A stretch of DNA of 64,000 bases from Halorarum halophilum (GCF_013401515.1 NZ_CP058532.1:62001-126000); one strand, 5' to 3'; shown: positions 37,494 to 46,078, counted from the first letter of the stretch. Program-made: numbers and translations. The notes: generated by a model from the sequence alone, not told the origin.

Positions 37494-37866
37494 CACCGCC
37501 AGCGATATCTCGCTGACCGTCACTACGGACGCGGGAACGTCGACGCACGCTATCGAGAGCGTCCGGCTTACCCTCTCGCGCGGGTGTACACTCACTGAAC
37601 ACCGCGAGCTCGAGGATGCTGTGATCCGATGGGTCGTCGACGAGATCCACCGTGTAGACGGATCGGTGATCGGCTATACGTTCAAGGTAGAGGAGGGAGA
37701 GCACCGGGAGTACTTCGATGCTGACATAGTAGATGAACTGATGGATGAGCGCGTCCTCAGAATGGAACGCTCGGAGATTAGCAAGGCGTGGACCGCCACA
37801 GACTCGACGTCGTCTGGCACTTTCACGTCGAACGTTCCCGTCTCGATCGGCTTCAATCGTACTTAA
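37450..37866 (+). CDS. Hypothetical protein
   Basis: 138 residues from ATG 37450. The N-terminus is serine/threonine-rich, followed by a helix (LEDAVIRWVVDEIHRVDGSV) and strands. Part of a group of overlapping genes before the terminase operon. Function unknown. Confidence 0.6.
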   Translation: MDSSSSGDQIHTPSSTASDISLTVTTDAGTSTHAIESVRLTLSRGCTLTEHRELEDAVIRWVVDEIHRVDGSVIGYTFKVEEGEHREYFDADIVDELMDERVLRMERSEISKAWTATDSTSSGTFTSNVPVSIGFNRT

Positions 37867-37875
37867 GGGCACCGG

Positions 37876-37912
37876 AACACTTTTCTGATAGAACAGCCCA
37901 ATTATCAATTGA
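37876..37912 (+). promoter_or_regulatory. Promoter of the packaging genes
   Basis: ACACTTTTCTGATAG begins at 37878, 35 bases before ATG 37913. It is AT-rich against a GC-rich background. No hairpin of the 11.9-29 kb type is present. Confidence 0.4.
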
Positions 37913-38587
37913 ATGAGTAGTGGTCGCCGTCCGGACATCGACAGATCTCCCTTCCGCGATGAGATCCGGATGCTCCTCAAGAACAAGGGCCGGTCGCACG
38001 ACCCGACGTACGACGAGCTCCGTGAGCAGATCCTGGAGCGGTACGGCGAGGAGTTCACCGTCCGCCAGCTTCGCGACTACATGAACAAGGAGATCCTCCC
38101 CGAGGAGATGATGCCCGCGAAAGAGGCACAACAGGAACTGGAGAAGCGACGCGAGACGATCGATATCGCCGCGAAGCGCCAGGACCTCGTTGAACTTCAG
38201 GAGTCGCGGCTCGGCAAGGCCGTCGAGACTGAAGAGCAGATGGGCGGCATGCTCCTCGACCAGGTGAACGAGCAGATCGTCCTCAAGGACAAACTGCTGG
38301 AATCGCTCTCGAAGGACTACGAACGACTTGGCGTCCTCCAGTCCACGAGCCAGATCGACATCGACGTCAACCAGGTGCAGGCTGACCCGTTCAGCAAGAT
38401 GCTCGCCGAATCGCTCGAGATCGAGCTCGCAGACCCCAGCGACGACGAACACTCGGACTACCGTGACGACGACGACATCCGCAATCTGGCGGAGTCGGAC
38501 GACGAGTACGACGAGGGCGAAGAAGAGGACGCCTGGATGGACAAAGACCCCGACGAGATCACCTTCGACGACCTCCCGGACGAGTAG
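37913..38587 (+). CDS. Candidate small terminase subunit
   Basis: 224 residues directly before the large terminase. An N-terminal helix-turn-helix-like segment (YDELREQILERYGEEFTVRQ, LRDYMNKEIL) is followed by long coiled-coil helices (residues ~80-150) and an extremely acidic tail. DNA-binding head, oligomerising helices and acidic tail is the usual layout of TerS. The assignment rests on position and architecture, not on a sequence signature. Confidence 0.65.
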   Translation: MSSGRRPDIDRSPFRDEIRMLLKNKGRSHDPTYDELREQILERYGEEFTVRQLRDYMNKEILPEEMMPAKEAQQELEKRRETIDIAAKRQDLVELQESRLGKAVETEEQMGGMLLDQVNEQIVLKDKLLESLSKDYERLGVLQSTSQIDIDVNQVQADPFSKMLAESLEIELADPSDDEHSDYRDDDDIRNLAESDDEYDEGEEEDAWMDKDPDEITFDDLPDE

Positions 38588-38609
38588 ACCTGTGCCACCA
38601 CACTCGTCT

Positions 38610-38641
38610 GCACGTACATATCCGTACGTACGTACGTACGC
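38610..38641. repeat. GTAC-rich intergenic element 6
   Basis: TGCACGTACATATCC followed by GTACGTACGTACGTACGCC, between the small and large terminase genes, next to a GTGCCACCACACTCG motif at 38592. Confidence 0.65.
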
Positions 38642-38684
38642 CCTCTGACACCCCCGGCCCGCCCCCGCTACCCAGCCCCTCCCC

Positions 38685-40316
38685 ATGACGCAAGCAGACA
38701 TACTGAACGCCAAAGCCGGTCGGTTTGGCAACGTCCCCGGTGCCGCCTCTCGTGCTCGGATGTCCGAGTTGGTCGAGGGCAAAGGCGCGATCGACCTTCG
38801 AAACTACAAGCCGCATTTCACAGCCGGGATCGCTGACCCGGTCGAGGCGCACAAGACGTTCGAGAACTGGTGTTGCCGGGTCAAAGACCAGTTGATCGAA
38901 GCGTCCGGCATCACACTCCGGCCGTACCAGAAGGAGTTCTCCGACCGCATCGTCAAGAGCGTCGTCCGCAAGGACGGACAGACGTTCTTCGCTGAGTGGG
39001 CTCGTCAGTCAGGGAAGACGGAGACGCTCGCGTCGACGGCGTATGCGATCTCCGTCCTGTTCGCTCCCATCCGCATCGGGATTTTCGGCCCGAAGCAGCG
39101 TCAGGCCGAGATCATGTGGGACCGCGTCAAGGAACGGTACAACCAGCGGCTCCTTGACGGGCTCGGGCTCGAGATCGAGACGTACGGCGGGAACACGTTC
39201 AAATTGTCGTCCGGTTCTGTGGTCCAGGCAATCACCGCGGGCTCAGGGAACATTGAGGGGGAGACGTTCGACCTGATCCTGATCGACGAGACGCAGAAGA
39301 TCAGCCGGCGGATGCTGCTTGCCGAGATCTGGCCGATGGGCGCTGAGACGAACGCAACGAAGTGCTGTATCGGCACGCCGCACTTCCAGGACTGCTGGTT
39401 CCGCGAGCAGCTCGAACGGCTCAAGGGAACGCCGTTCTGCATGATCTACGACTGGCGGACGCCCGCGAAGTACTCGAAGAACTACCGGCGCTCGATCGCG
39501 AGACAGCTCGAGCAGATGAGCCCAGAGTCCGACGAGTTCCGGACCCAGTACGAGCTCGAGTGGATTCTGGAGGCCGGGATGTTCATCACGTACGAGGACT
39601 GGCGGCGGATGAACCCACCGCCGCTGATGGCACCCTACGTCACCAAGGATGACTTGCACCGGGATGGGTCCCTTCAGGACAAGTGGCAAATCCGCGCCGG
39701 ACTGGACCTCGCGAAGACGCAGGACTCGACCGTACTGACGGTCACGGGCAAGTACTTCGGTTCGTGGGACCCGTACCACGACAACTTCAGCACCGAGACG
39801 ATCGTGCTCCTGGACATCGTGGAGATGCAGAACGTCGAGTATCCCGACCAGATGGACGTGATCAAAGCGGAACTCGACCGATGGGGAGCGGACGTCGTCG
39901 GGGTGGACTCGAACGGCGTGGGTGACCCGATGACGGACATGCTCAAGCGGGAGCTGAGCCAGCACGTCGAAGGTATCAAGTTCAGCTCGTCGTCGAAGCA
40001 CGACCTGTACAAGCACGTCGAGCGGAAGATCAAGGTCGAGGAGGAGTGGGACTACTGCGACTTCGTGATCCCGAAGCAGATCCACGAGTACGAGCACCTG
40101 GAGGTACCCATGCGGAAGATGGAGCAGCAGTGGCTCGAGCTGATCAAGGATTACAACGGGTCGCGGATGAAGGTCGAGGCGAAGGAGGGCGGGCACGACG
40201 ACTTCCCGGACTCGGCCGCGCTCGCCATGTGGGTCCAGGACGCCGACTACAACATCGACCAGAAGCACATGACGTCGCCGACCCCGGTGCTCGGTTCGTT
40301 CAACGTCGGCTACTGA
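38685..40316 (+). CDS. terL: Large terminase subunit (packaging ATPase and nuclease)
   Basis: 543 residues. Walker A is WARQSGKTET (K111), Walker B LILIDE (D201, E202), and the coupling region follows. The C-terminal RNase H-like nuclease shows AGLDLAKTQDSTVL, VVGVDSNGVGDP and a final acidic/aliphatic block (DFPDSAALAMW), providing the metal-binding aspartates. It drives genome packaging into the prohead and cuts the concatemer. Adjacent portal and small terminase candidates agree. Confidence 0.95.
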   Translation: MTQADILNAKAGRFGNVPGAASRARMSELVEGKGAIDLRNYKPHFTAGIADPVEAHKTFENWCCRVKDQLIEASGITLRPYQKEFSDRIVKSVVRKDGQTFFAEWARQSGKTETLASTAYAISVLFAPIRIGIFGPKQRQAEIMWDRVKERYNQRLLDGLGLEIETYGGNTFKLSSGSVVQAITAGSGNIEGETFDLILIDETQKISRRMLLAEIWPMGAETNATKCCIGTPHFQDCWFREQLERLKGTPFCMIYDWRTPAKYSKNYRRSIARQLEQMSPESDEFRTQYELEWILEAGMFITYEDWRRMNPPPLMAPYVTKDDLHRDGSLQDKWQIRAGLDLAKTQDSTVLTVTGKYFGSWDPYHDNFSTETIVLLDIVEMQNVEYPDQMDVIKAELDRWGADVVGVDSNGVGDPMTDMLKRELSQHVEGIKFSSSSKHDLYKHVERKIKVEEEWDYCDFVIPKQIHEYEHLEVPMRKMEQQWLELIKDYNGSRMKVEAKEGGHDDFPDSAALAMWVQDADYNIDQKHMTSPTPVLGSFNVGY

Positions 40317-40336
40317 GTCGCCCCCGAATATACCAC

Positions 40337-40395
40337 AAAACTGGTATTACCAATTCATCAATACACTTAAGCGTTGGTAGTACCAGATTTGTGAT
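40337..40395 (+). promoter_or_regulatory. Promoter region between terL and portal
   Basis: AAAACTGGTATT (40337-40348) belongs to the AAAACTGGTATG class but lies 47 bases from the next start. A second box, ACACTTAAG (40363-40371), is better placed (about 25 bases) for ATG 40396. Confidence 0.4.
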
Positions 40396-40527
40396 ATGGG
40401 AACTTCGGTAGAGACTGGCGCAGTCACGCAGCGCCCTGAAGACCTCCGGCAAGACGGCCAGTGCGTTCGCTGTGGTGCCGAGGTCGAGGCGGCTGATGAC
40501 GAACACGAGTGCGACGACCACGAGTAG
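40396..40527 (+). CDS. Small zinc-finger protein in the packaging region
   Basis: 43 residues. CVRCGAEVEAADDEHECDDH gives a CxxC followed by HxC and H: one compact zinc site. It sits between terL and the portal gene with its own promoter, an odd place for a regulator. It may act on late transcription or head assembly. Confidence 0.6.
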   Translation: MGTSVETGAVTQRPEDLRQDGQCVRCGAEVEAADDEHECDDHE

Positions 40528-40543
40528 GTAGGAGATCACGTGA

Positions 40544-42274
40544 ATGAGTGAGTCAGAGACACCCCCAGACGAGAGCTCGGACGGGGTCGAGATAACCGCG
40601 GAAGTCGATTCAGTCGACTCGACCAGTGCGACGGTCGCCAGATCAGCCTCGCTCGCCGAGGTCGTCTCCGAGCCGCGTGAAATCCTCGAGAAGCAAAAGT
40701 TCGAGACAGACTTCGATCTGTACGAGCGGCTGCTCGAAATCGACCCGGAGCTCGCAGGAACTGTTCGTGCACAGGCACAGATGGCGTCCGGTTTCCACCT
40801 GACGCACCCCACCACTGAGGGTGATCAGGAGGAGCCGACTGAAGACGACGCTGAGGCGCTCAAGGACTGTCAACAGATGGTCCAGGACCTCGACCTCGAC
40901 CTTTCGCAGCCGTCGATGTTCAAGTACATGATCGCCATGGGGAACGACGTCTCCAAGATCGTCTACAAGGACGGGACCGGGATTACCGGCCTCCAGTCAC
41001 TTCCCCTTCGGTCGCTCACGATCATCGACGAGAAGACGAAGCCTGAGATAGAGCGTGCGTTCGCGGCCGCGAAGAAGGAGGCCAAGACCGCGGACGCCGA
41101 CGACGAAATCGATCTCACCACGTACACGGACAACATCCCGGACGCAGTCGTCCAGTCGGCCGACTACTACCTGCTCAACGAGGGCACGGAGGATATGAAG
41201 ACGATCGAGGCGTGGAAGATCCTTCACCTCGGGACCGAGCGCCGTGGCAACTGGTTCACGGACAAGTTCGGTCGGAAGACGTACGGTGTGTGGGGCGCTC
41301 CCCGCATCGAGCCGACCAAGTTCGCACTTCAGGCGAAGCACAACACGCTCACGAACAAGGTCGCGATGGACGACTCCCTGATCGCCCGGGAGATCTACCA
41401 CATCGACGTCGCCACGCTGTTCGGTCACATCAGCAACGACGACCTGCGTGAAGATAAGGCCAAGAAGTACGCGTCCGACCTGAAGGAGACGCTCGAGGGC
41501 ATGAAGCCCGACGAGAAGCCGATCCTTCCGAACGAAGTGACCGTCGACGTTCAGGGCCCCGAGGGGAAGGCGAAAGAACACGGCGACTTCCTCGACCTGA
41601 TGAACGATTCCATCATGCACGCGCTCACGTTCAACGTGAGTGGCGTCGGGCGCGACGCTGGTGGGCCCTACATTGGGAACCGCCCGGCGAAGGACTCCTC
41701 GCTCAACAACGTTCGTCACCTTCGCGAGACGATGGGGCGTCAGCTCCGCAAGCTGTTCCGGATGCACCTCCTGCTCAAGCACCCCGAGTGGCGGGCGGAG
41801 ATGCCCGATAAGGAGGACATCTCGACGTGGAAGCTCCGCGACGACATCGTTCTCCCGACGGTCGAGTGGTCGAATCTGGAAGATGGCGACGTTGAACGGA
41901 TCGTCAACTCCGCGACGAAGGCGTACGAAGCGAAGCTCATTACCCGGAACGAAGGCCGGGAAATGATCGGACTCGACCCGGTCCCGGACGAGCAGCTCGA
42001 CCGGATGTTCCAGGACCAGCGGATGAACATGGAGATCCAGGACGAGTTCAACCGCCGCCAGCAGGAACGCCAGCAGGAGAACGAGCCCGACGAGACCGAT
42101 GACGACTCTGATGAGGACGAAGCCAGTCTCGCTCGGGTCGCAAGCACTCGCCCGGAAGAAGCGAGCACGCGCCGGGGTGATCAGCTCAACGGGCCGTTCC
42201 GCGATGACCTGGTGGTGGCACTCGACGATGCCGTGACGAAACTGACCGCGACGCTGAGCCAGGAGGACACCTAA
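40544..42274 (+). CDS. Portal protein
   Basis: 576 residues immediately after terL. It begins with an acidic tail, then helices around LAEVVSEPREILEKQKFETD, a wing-like region, and a C-terminal part with polar helices (EIQDEFNRRQQERQQENEPD). The block AWKILHLGTERRGNWFTDKF and the following EIYHIDVATLFG resemble phage portals. It would form the 12-subunit channel through which DNA enters the head. Assignment by position plus general portal-like pattern. Confidence 0.85.
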   Translation: MSESETPPDESSDGVEITAEVDSVDSTSATVARSASLAEVVSEPREILEKQKFETDFDLYERLLEIDPELAGTVRAQAQMASGFHLTHPTTEGDQEEPTEDDAEALKDCQQMVQDLDLDLSQPSMFKYMIAMGNDVSKIVYKDGTGITGLQSLPLRSLTIIDEKTKPEIERAFAAAKKEAKTADADDEIDLTTYTDNIPDAVVQSADYYLLNEGTEDMKTIEAWKILHLGTERRGNWFTDKFGRKTYGVWGAPRIEPTKFALQAKHNTLTNKVAMDDSLIAREIYHIDVATLFGHISNDDLREDKAKKYASDLKETLEGMKPDEKPILPNEVTVDVQGPEGKAKEHGDFLDLMNDSIMHALTFNVSGVGRDAGGPYIGNRPAKDSSLNNVRHLRETMGRQLRKLFRMHLLLKHPEWRAEMPDKEDISTWKLRDDIVLPTVEWSNLEDGDVERIVNSATKAYEAKLITRNEGREMIGLDPVPDEQLDRMFQDQRMNMEIQDEFNRRQQERQQENEPDETDDDSDEDEASLARVASTRPEEASTRRGDQLNGPFRDDLVVALDDAVTKLTATLSQEDT

Positions 42275-42275
42275 G

Positions 42276-43148
42276 ATGGCGCTGGAAGATCGGCTCGAGG
42301 ACCACCTCGACGAACTACGAGCAACGCACGAAGAGCAGATCGACGAGTACGTTCGCGCGGCCTACGACGAAGGGCTGTACCACGAAGCAGTCTGGCTTCG
42401 GAACCTCGGCGCTCAGCTGTCGAACCCGACGCCCGACCCCGATGGCGCACTCGAGCGCATCCGCTACCGGACGCAGGCTCGCGTCGAATGGTACGATGAG
42501 GCGCTCCGGACGGCTGTCCTCGACAACGTCGACTCGGACGATGAGAGCGCCTACGAGACGCTCGCGTCCCTGTACGACGATGGGCTCACTGTCGACCGAC
42601 GTGGAGAGTCGGAGGAGATCAAGTGGGTGAACCCGGACGGATCTGCGGTGCTCCAGGACCGCGAGGTGTTCTACCTGCTGACCGTCACGCCCGAGACGTA
42701 CTACGACTGGGCGACGGCGATCGCGGTCATCGAGGCACGGAACGTCGGCCGTGTCGCGATTCAGCTGGAGTGCGAGGAAGTCATGGGCCACGTATGGGTC
42801 GACCCGCTCGACGAGTCGACGACGCCCATGGCCGCCCGACTCCACGGCGAAACGTACGGACGCGACGGCGTTCCGTTCTACCCACCCGTGACGGAGCACG
42901 GTCGGTCACGCGTGTGGCCACTGTTCCAGGCGGGGTCGGGCCCGGCCGAACAGCTCCCCAGTGTAGATGAGCTCGTGGACCAGCGCGAACGCTGGTTCGT
43001 GAACTACTCGCGGATGCAGAAGGGTGAGCTCCTCTCGGACGACTGGGCGGACGAGCCAGTCGACCTCTCCGAGCACAACGTGGAGTTCATCTACCGACAG
43101 TTGCTCCCGCGCAACCTCGACCAATACCTCCCCAGCCATGCCGAATAA
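42276..43148 (+). CDS. Putative head morphogenesis or minor head protein
   Basis: 290 residues, one base after the portal stop. The helical N-terminus (LEDHLDELRATHEEQIDEYV) and mixed centre (YLLTVTPETYYDWATAIAVI, then RNVGRVAIQLECEE) recall minor head proteins that follow portals in many tailed viruses. No motif proves it. Confidence 0.6.
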   Translation: MALEDRLEDHLDELRATHEEQIDEYVRAAYDEGLYHEAVWLRNLGAQLSNPTPDPDGALERIRYRTQARVEWYDEALRTAVLDNVDSDDESAYETLASLYDDGLTVDRRGESEEIKWVNPDGSAVLQDREVFYLLTVTPETYYDWATAIAVIEARNVGRVAIQLECEEVMGHVWVDPLDESTTPMAARLHGETYGRDGVPFYPPVTEHGRSRVWPLFQAGSGPAEQLPSVDELVDQRERWFVNYSRMQKGELLSDDWADEPVDLSEHNVEFIYRQLLPRNLDQYLPSHAE

Positions 43149-43401
43149 ACCACTCGCAGACTGGCAAAAGATCATCATCATGGCCGCCGCGCCGTACCGC
43201 GGCAACCGCTCGGTCGCGAAGAAAGCCGAGTGCTCCGTGTGGGCCGTCCGGAAGTACCGCAATCAGATGAAAGACGAAGGCCGCTCACTCGACGTGGGTG
43301 TCACCGACGAGTACGGTGACCCGCTCGTGAGCGAGGCGGCAATGGCGATCCTCGACGACGTCGTCGCGGACGGACTCAGCCAGGACCGGGGGCGCATCTG
43401 A
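43138..43401 (+). CDS. Small helix-turn-helix protein
   Basis: 87 residues. AAPYRGNRSVAKKAECSVWA then VRKYRNQMKDEG matches a DNA-binding HTH of the resolvase or transposase type. It starts inside the previous gene and is coupled to the next. Possibly a late regulator. Confidence 0.65.
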   Translation: MPNKPLADWQKIIIMAAAPYRGNRSVAKKAECSVWAVRKYRNQMKDEGRSLDVGVTDEYGDPLVSEAAMAILDDVVADGLSQDRGRI

Positions 43402-43619
43402 TGGCACCTCGGATGAAGGATGTCGCAAGTGTCGTCCTGGTCGGCGCCCTGACTGCGGTCTGGCTCCACCAGACGCTCACTCCCGGCGTCGAAGTCGACT
43501 TCGCCGTCAAGACGCTGGTCCTCACGTTCGCCATGGCCGGCGGAATCACCCTGTTCGGGAAAGGGACGGTGCAGGCGGCTCGCGAGTTCGTCGGAAACGG
43601 GTCCTCGAACGACGAATGA
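43401..43619 (+). CDS. Two-span membrane protein, holin-like
   Basis: 72 residues. Two hydrophobic helices (VASVVLVGALTAVWL and TLVLTFAMAGGITLFG) joined by a short loop, with a charged C-terminus. Size and topology fit holins. The next gene is a peptidase, which makes a lysis pair conceivable. Haloarchaeal virus lysis is poorly known, so this stays inference. Confidence 0.65.
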   Translation: MAPRMKDVASVVLVGALTAVWLHQTLTPGVEVDFAVKTLVLTFAMAGGITLFGKGTVQAAREFVGNGSSNDE

Positions 43620-44023
43620 ACCACGTCCCCCAGGAGAGCTGGAACGACTGCGCTCCGGCGTGTTTGGCGATGGTGACCGATCTCCCGCTCGCGACCGTCA
43701 GGGATGAAGTATCGGTTCCAACGTCGCACGCAGAGATCCACGGATTCCTGCTTCGCCACACGAACGGGTCCCGCCTGATTACGATTCTGGACCCGCTCCC
43801 CGTCGGCGAGCTCCGTGATCATGCTGACCTGTTCGCCGACGACCGACCGTTCGATGAGCGAACCCTGATCCTGACCGTCGAATCGCCGAACCCCGAAGTG
43901 GAGTGGCACGCGGTCGTCGTCCACGAAGGTGAGCTCATGGACCCACAGCTGTACTGGGAGGAGCTCAGCGAGATCGACGACGTCCTCTGCACGTGGGGAT
44001 TCGAAGTCGACCTGCGCGAGTAG
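43616..44023 (+). CDS. Papain/C39-like cysteine peptidase
   Basis: 135 residues. VPQESWNDCAPACLAM matches the active-site entry of C39/papain-like peptidases (Q6 oxyanion, C12 nucleophile). WHAVVVHEGELMDP supplies the catalytic histidine (H98) and aspartate (D109). All four expected residues are in order. It could process head proteins, cleave a host surface protein or act in release with the upstream membrane protein. ATGA coupling to the latter. Confidence 0.8.
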   Translation: MNHVPQESWNDCAPACLAMVTDLPLATVRDEVSVPTSHAEIHGFLLRHTNGSRLITILDPLPVGELRDHADLFADDRPFDERTLILTVESPNPEVEWHAVVVHEGELMDPQLYWEELSEIDDVLCTWGFEVDLRE

Positions 44024-44071
44024 CTATTACCTGTCACTGATACGTTCAAGTCCGACTGGCTTACAGGTACC

Positions 44072-44078
44072 CTTATGG
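44072..44078 (+). promoter_or_regulatory. Promoter
   Basis: CTTATGG, 27 bases before ATG 44102, consistent with leaderless transcription. Confidence 0.35.
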
Positions 44079-44101
44079 TTGTGTAAGCTATCTGTTTATT
44101 C

Positions 44102-45157
44102 ATGCAGGCTGTTATAGATGCGACGGGCAACGTGTCCTCGCTGTCCCCGATCAACGACCGGCGGTCGCACTTCACCCTCCCCGTGGCTGGAAAGACCGTG
44201 ATCGAACACGTCGTCGACACTCTCGTCGAGATCGGCGTCGAACGAATCGCCATCGTCACTGACGAGGATTCACTCCGGACCGTCTTCGGCGCAGAACGCG
44301 GTGTCGACCGGCTCGCAACCGAAGACGTCGAGCTGTGTTTCGTCAAGCACTACTACGTCGACCGAGCCGCGAAGACGAACGGACTCGCCAGTGACTCGGG
44401 GTTCCTCTGGGTCCGCGGCGACATCCTGTACGACCAGGAGTCGCTCGCCGAGCTCGCCGAACACGACGCGGCGATCGGTCACGTGAACCTCCCGACAGCC
44501 GGTGTTCACGGACGCCTCGAGTTCAACGGTGACCGCGTCCGCGCTCGGCCTGGGGATATCGAACACTCGGGAGCGCACATGGCGTACGCGTACAAGTTCC
44601 CGGCTGAGGCTCACGAGTGGGACTACGGCATCGACCCCATGACGATCGAGCTCGCAGACACGCACAGCCCGGAGGCGGTGCTCGTCGACTGGACGCCGAT
44701 CACGAACCCGAACGACTACCTGGAGGCGAACCTCGCGTTCGCCGCTCGCCAGGAGGGTGGCGACATCGTCTGGGCGGAGTCCAGCCTCGACGAGGGGCTC
44801 GCTCAGAACTGCGTCATCACGGGCCCGTGTGTGATCGGGGAGGACGTGACCATCGAACCCGGGGCGATCGTCGAATCATCCGTCATCCTCGACGGTGCCA
44901 CCATCGGGGCTGGCTCGTACGTCGGCCACTCGGTGATCGGCGAGGGGGCAACGGTCGAGCAGAACGTCACCACGAACACGCGAGCGGCCAGTGGCGAGAC
45001 GATCGTCGCTGAGTTCGACGGTGAGCGGATCGACACGGGGCGGACTGAGTTCGGCGCGATCGTCGGTCCGGGCGCGACGGTCCAGGCGGGCGTCACCATC
45101 CGCCGAGGGACGACGGTCGACACTGGGCTCACTGTCGATCCCGGCGAGACGGTCTGA
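44102..45157 (+). CDS. Sugar-phosphate nucleotidyltransferase-like protein with left-handed beta-helix
   Basis: 351 residues. The N-terminal ~220 residues follow the Rossmann-like nucleotidyltransferase plan (LPVAGKTVIEHVVDTLVEIG, ERIAIVTDED, WVRGDILYDQ). Residues ~230-350 are hexapeptide repeats (CVIGEDVTIEPGAIVESSVI, then ILDGATIGAGSYVGHSVIGE) forming a left-handed beta-helix, as in GlmU-type enzymes. The usual GxGTRLxPLT loop is replaced by DATGNVSSLSPI, so activity is uncertain. It may make a nucleotide sugar for glycosylation of virions, DNA or host surface. Confidence 0.8.
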   Translation: MQAVIDATGNVSSLSPINDRRSHFTLPVAGKTVIEHVVDTLVEIGVERIAIVTDEDSLRTVFGAERGVDRLATEDVELCFVKHYYVDRAAKTNGLASDSGFLWVRGDILYDQESLAELAEHDAAIGHVNLPTAGVHGRLEFNGDRVRARPGDIEHSGAHMAYAYKFPAEAHEWDYGIDPMTIELADTHSPEAVLVDWTPITNPNDYLEANLAFAARQEGGDIVWAESSLDEGLAQNCVITGPCVIGEDVTIEPGAIVESSVILDGATIGAGSYVGHSVIGEGATVEQNVTTNTRAASGETIVAEFDGERIDTGRTEFGAIVGPGATVQAGVTIRRGTTVDTGLTVDPGETV

Positions 45158-45161
45158 ACTG

Positions 45162-45311
45162 ATGGGACGCGACCTACTCTTGTTCGCAGCCGGCTACGCG
45201 CTGGTCGCAGTCGCGTTCTACCAGACGCCAGTGGGAATGCTCCTCGCGGCGCTGTATGGGGCTGGCGCGTTCGCCTGTGTCAGTGTGTGGGTCCAGTATC
45301 GGGAAAACTGA
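45162..45311 (+). CDS. 49-residue two-span membrane protein
   Basis: LLLFAAGYALVAVAFYQTPV and then GMLLAALYGAGAFACVSVWV: two close membrane helices. Four bases after the previous stop. Function unknown. Confidence 0.6.
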   Translation: MGRDLLLFAAGYALVAVAFYQTPVGMLLAALYGAGAFACVSVWVQYREN

Positions 45312-45315
45312 TATA
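45304..45315 (+). promoter_or_regulatory. Leaderless-type promoter element, variant
   Basis: AAAACTGATATA, ending 27 bases before the GTG start at 45342, the same spacing as at 3667 and 10737. It overlaps the end of the previous gene. Confidence 0.5.
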
Positions 45316-45341
45316 ACCTATTTGATACGTATCGCCTGATA

Positions 45342-45656
45342 GTGTACGTCGAACACCTGTCTCCCGGCTACTGGGTGACGGAACTCGACGTCGTGGAGTG
45401 GGACGACGAATACGCGGTGATGGACACCGCCGACCACGCCGCGCTCGCCGAGTTCGTCTATGGATGCAGTAACCACCCGCTCCTCGTGAAGGAACACCGG
45501 AACACGAACGTCCACCTCCCGGTGTACCCCGAGAGCTCGATCCCGGAGGGGACGATCGTCGTCCCAGCAGAGAAACCAGCGTTCGAATCCTCCCGCGAGA
45601 TCGTCCTCATCGTGAAGGAGAACTTCGCCAAGAAGCTGTTCAGGCTGATGGGCTAA
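45342..45656 (+). CDS. Hypothetical protein
   Basis: 104 residues with a GTG start supported by the promoter spacing. Beta-rich N-terminal half (YVEHLSPGYWVTELDVVEWD) and strands near VHLPVYPESSIPEGTIVVPA. Basic C-terminal end. Function unknown. Confidence 0.65.
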   Translation: MYVEHLSPGYWVTELDVVEWDDEYAVMDTADHAALAEFVYGCSNHPLLVKEHRNTNVHLPVYPESSIPEGTIVVPAEKPAFESSREIVLIVKENFAKKLFRLMG

Positions 45657-45682
45657 TCGGGACTGACCCCTTCCGAACCCCT

Positions 45683-45716
45683 GTATGTACGTACATACGC
45701 GTATGTACGTACGTGC
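45683..45716. repeat. GTAC-rich intergenic element 7
   Basis: GTATGTACGTACATAC is a perfect palindrome, followed by GCG and TATGTACGTACGTGC. Confidence 0.7.
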
Positions 45717-46056
45717 AAAAAGTTTTGAATACCGACAGGCCCGCTGTAGAGGTTCAGACACTACCAGGGCCTCGACGACCCACTTCTGACGCCATAACCC
45801 CCACCCTACACGGGGGTAACATGCCCTTCCACGCGTTTCGCCCGAAATTGGCCCATACACGAGCGCCTCAAGCCTCCTACCTCCTGAATACGCAATGTTG
45901 AGCGAACCTTCGACGTTACCCGAGAGGTTTCCTCCCACGAACCATTCATCTCGGATGGCCCAGAGTATTCTTCATGACACATTCTCACTCATGCCACCAC
46001 CAGCGTTTCTTCAGGTATTCTATGAAGGCCATCCGAATAATAGGCTTGCAAGGTCG

Positions 46057-46078
46057 CCCACGTAACTGGGTTTTTCTT
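46057..46078 (+). terminator. Terminator-like hairpin
   Basis: CCCA-CGTAAC-TGGG followed by TTTTTCTT. It is placed between the 45.3 kb gene and the next promoter. Confidence 0.45.
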
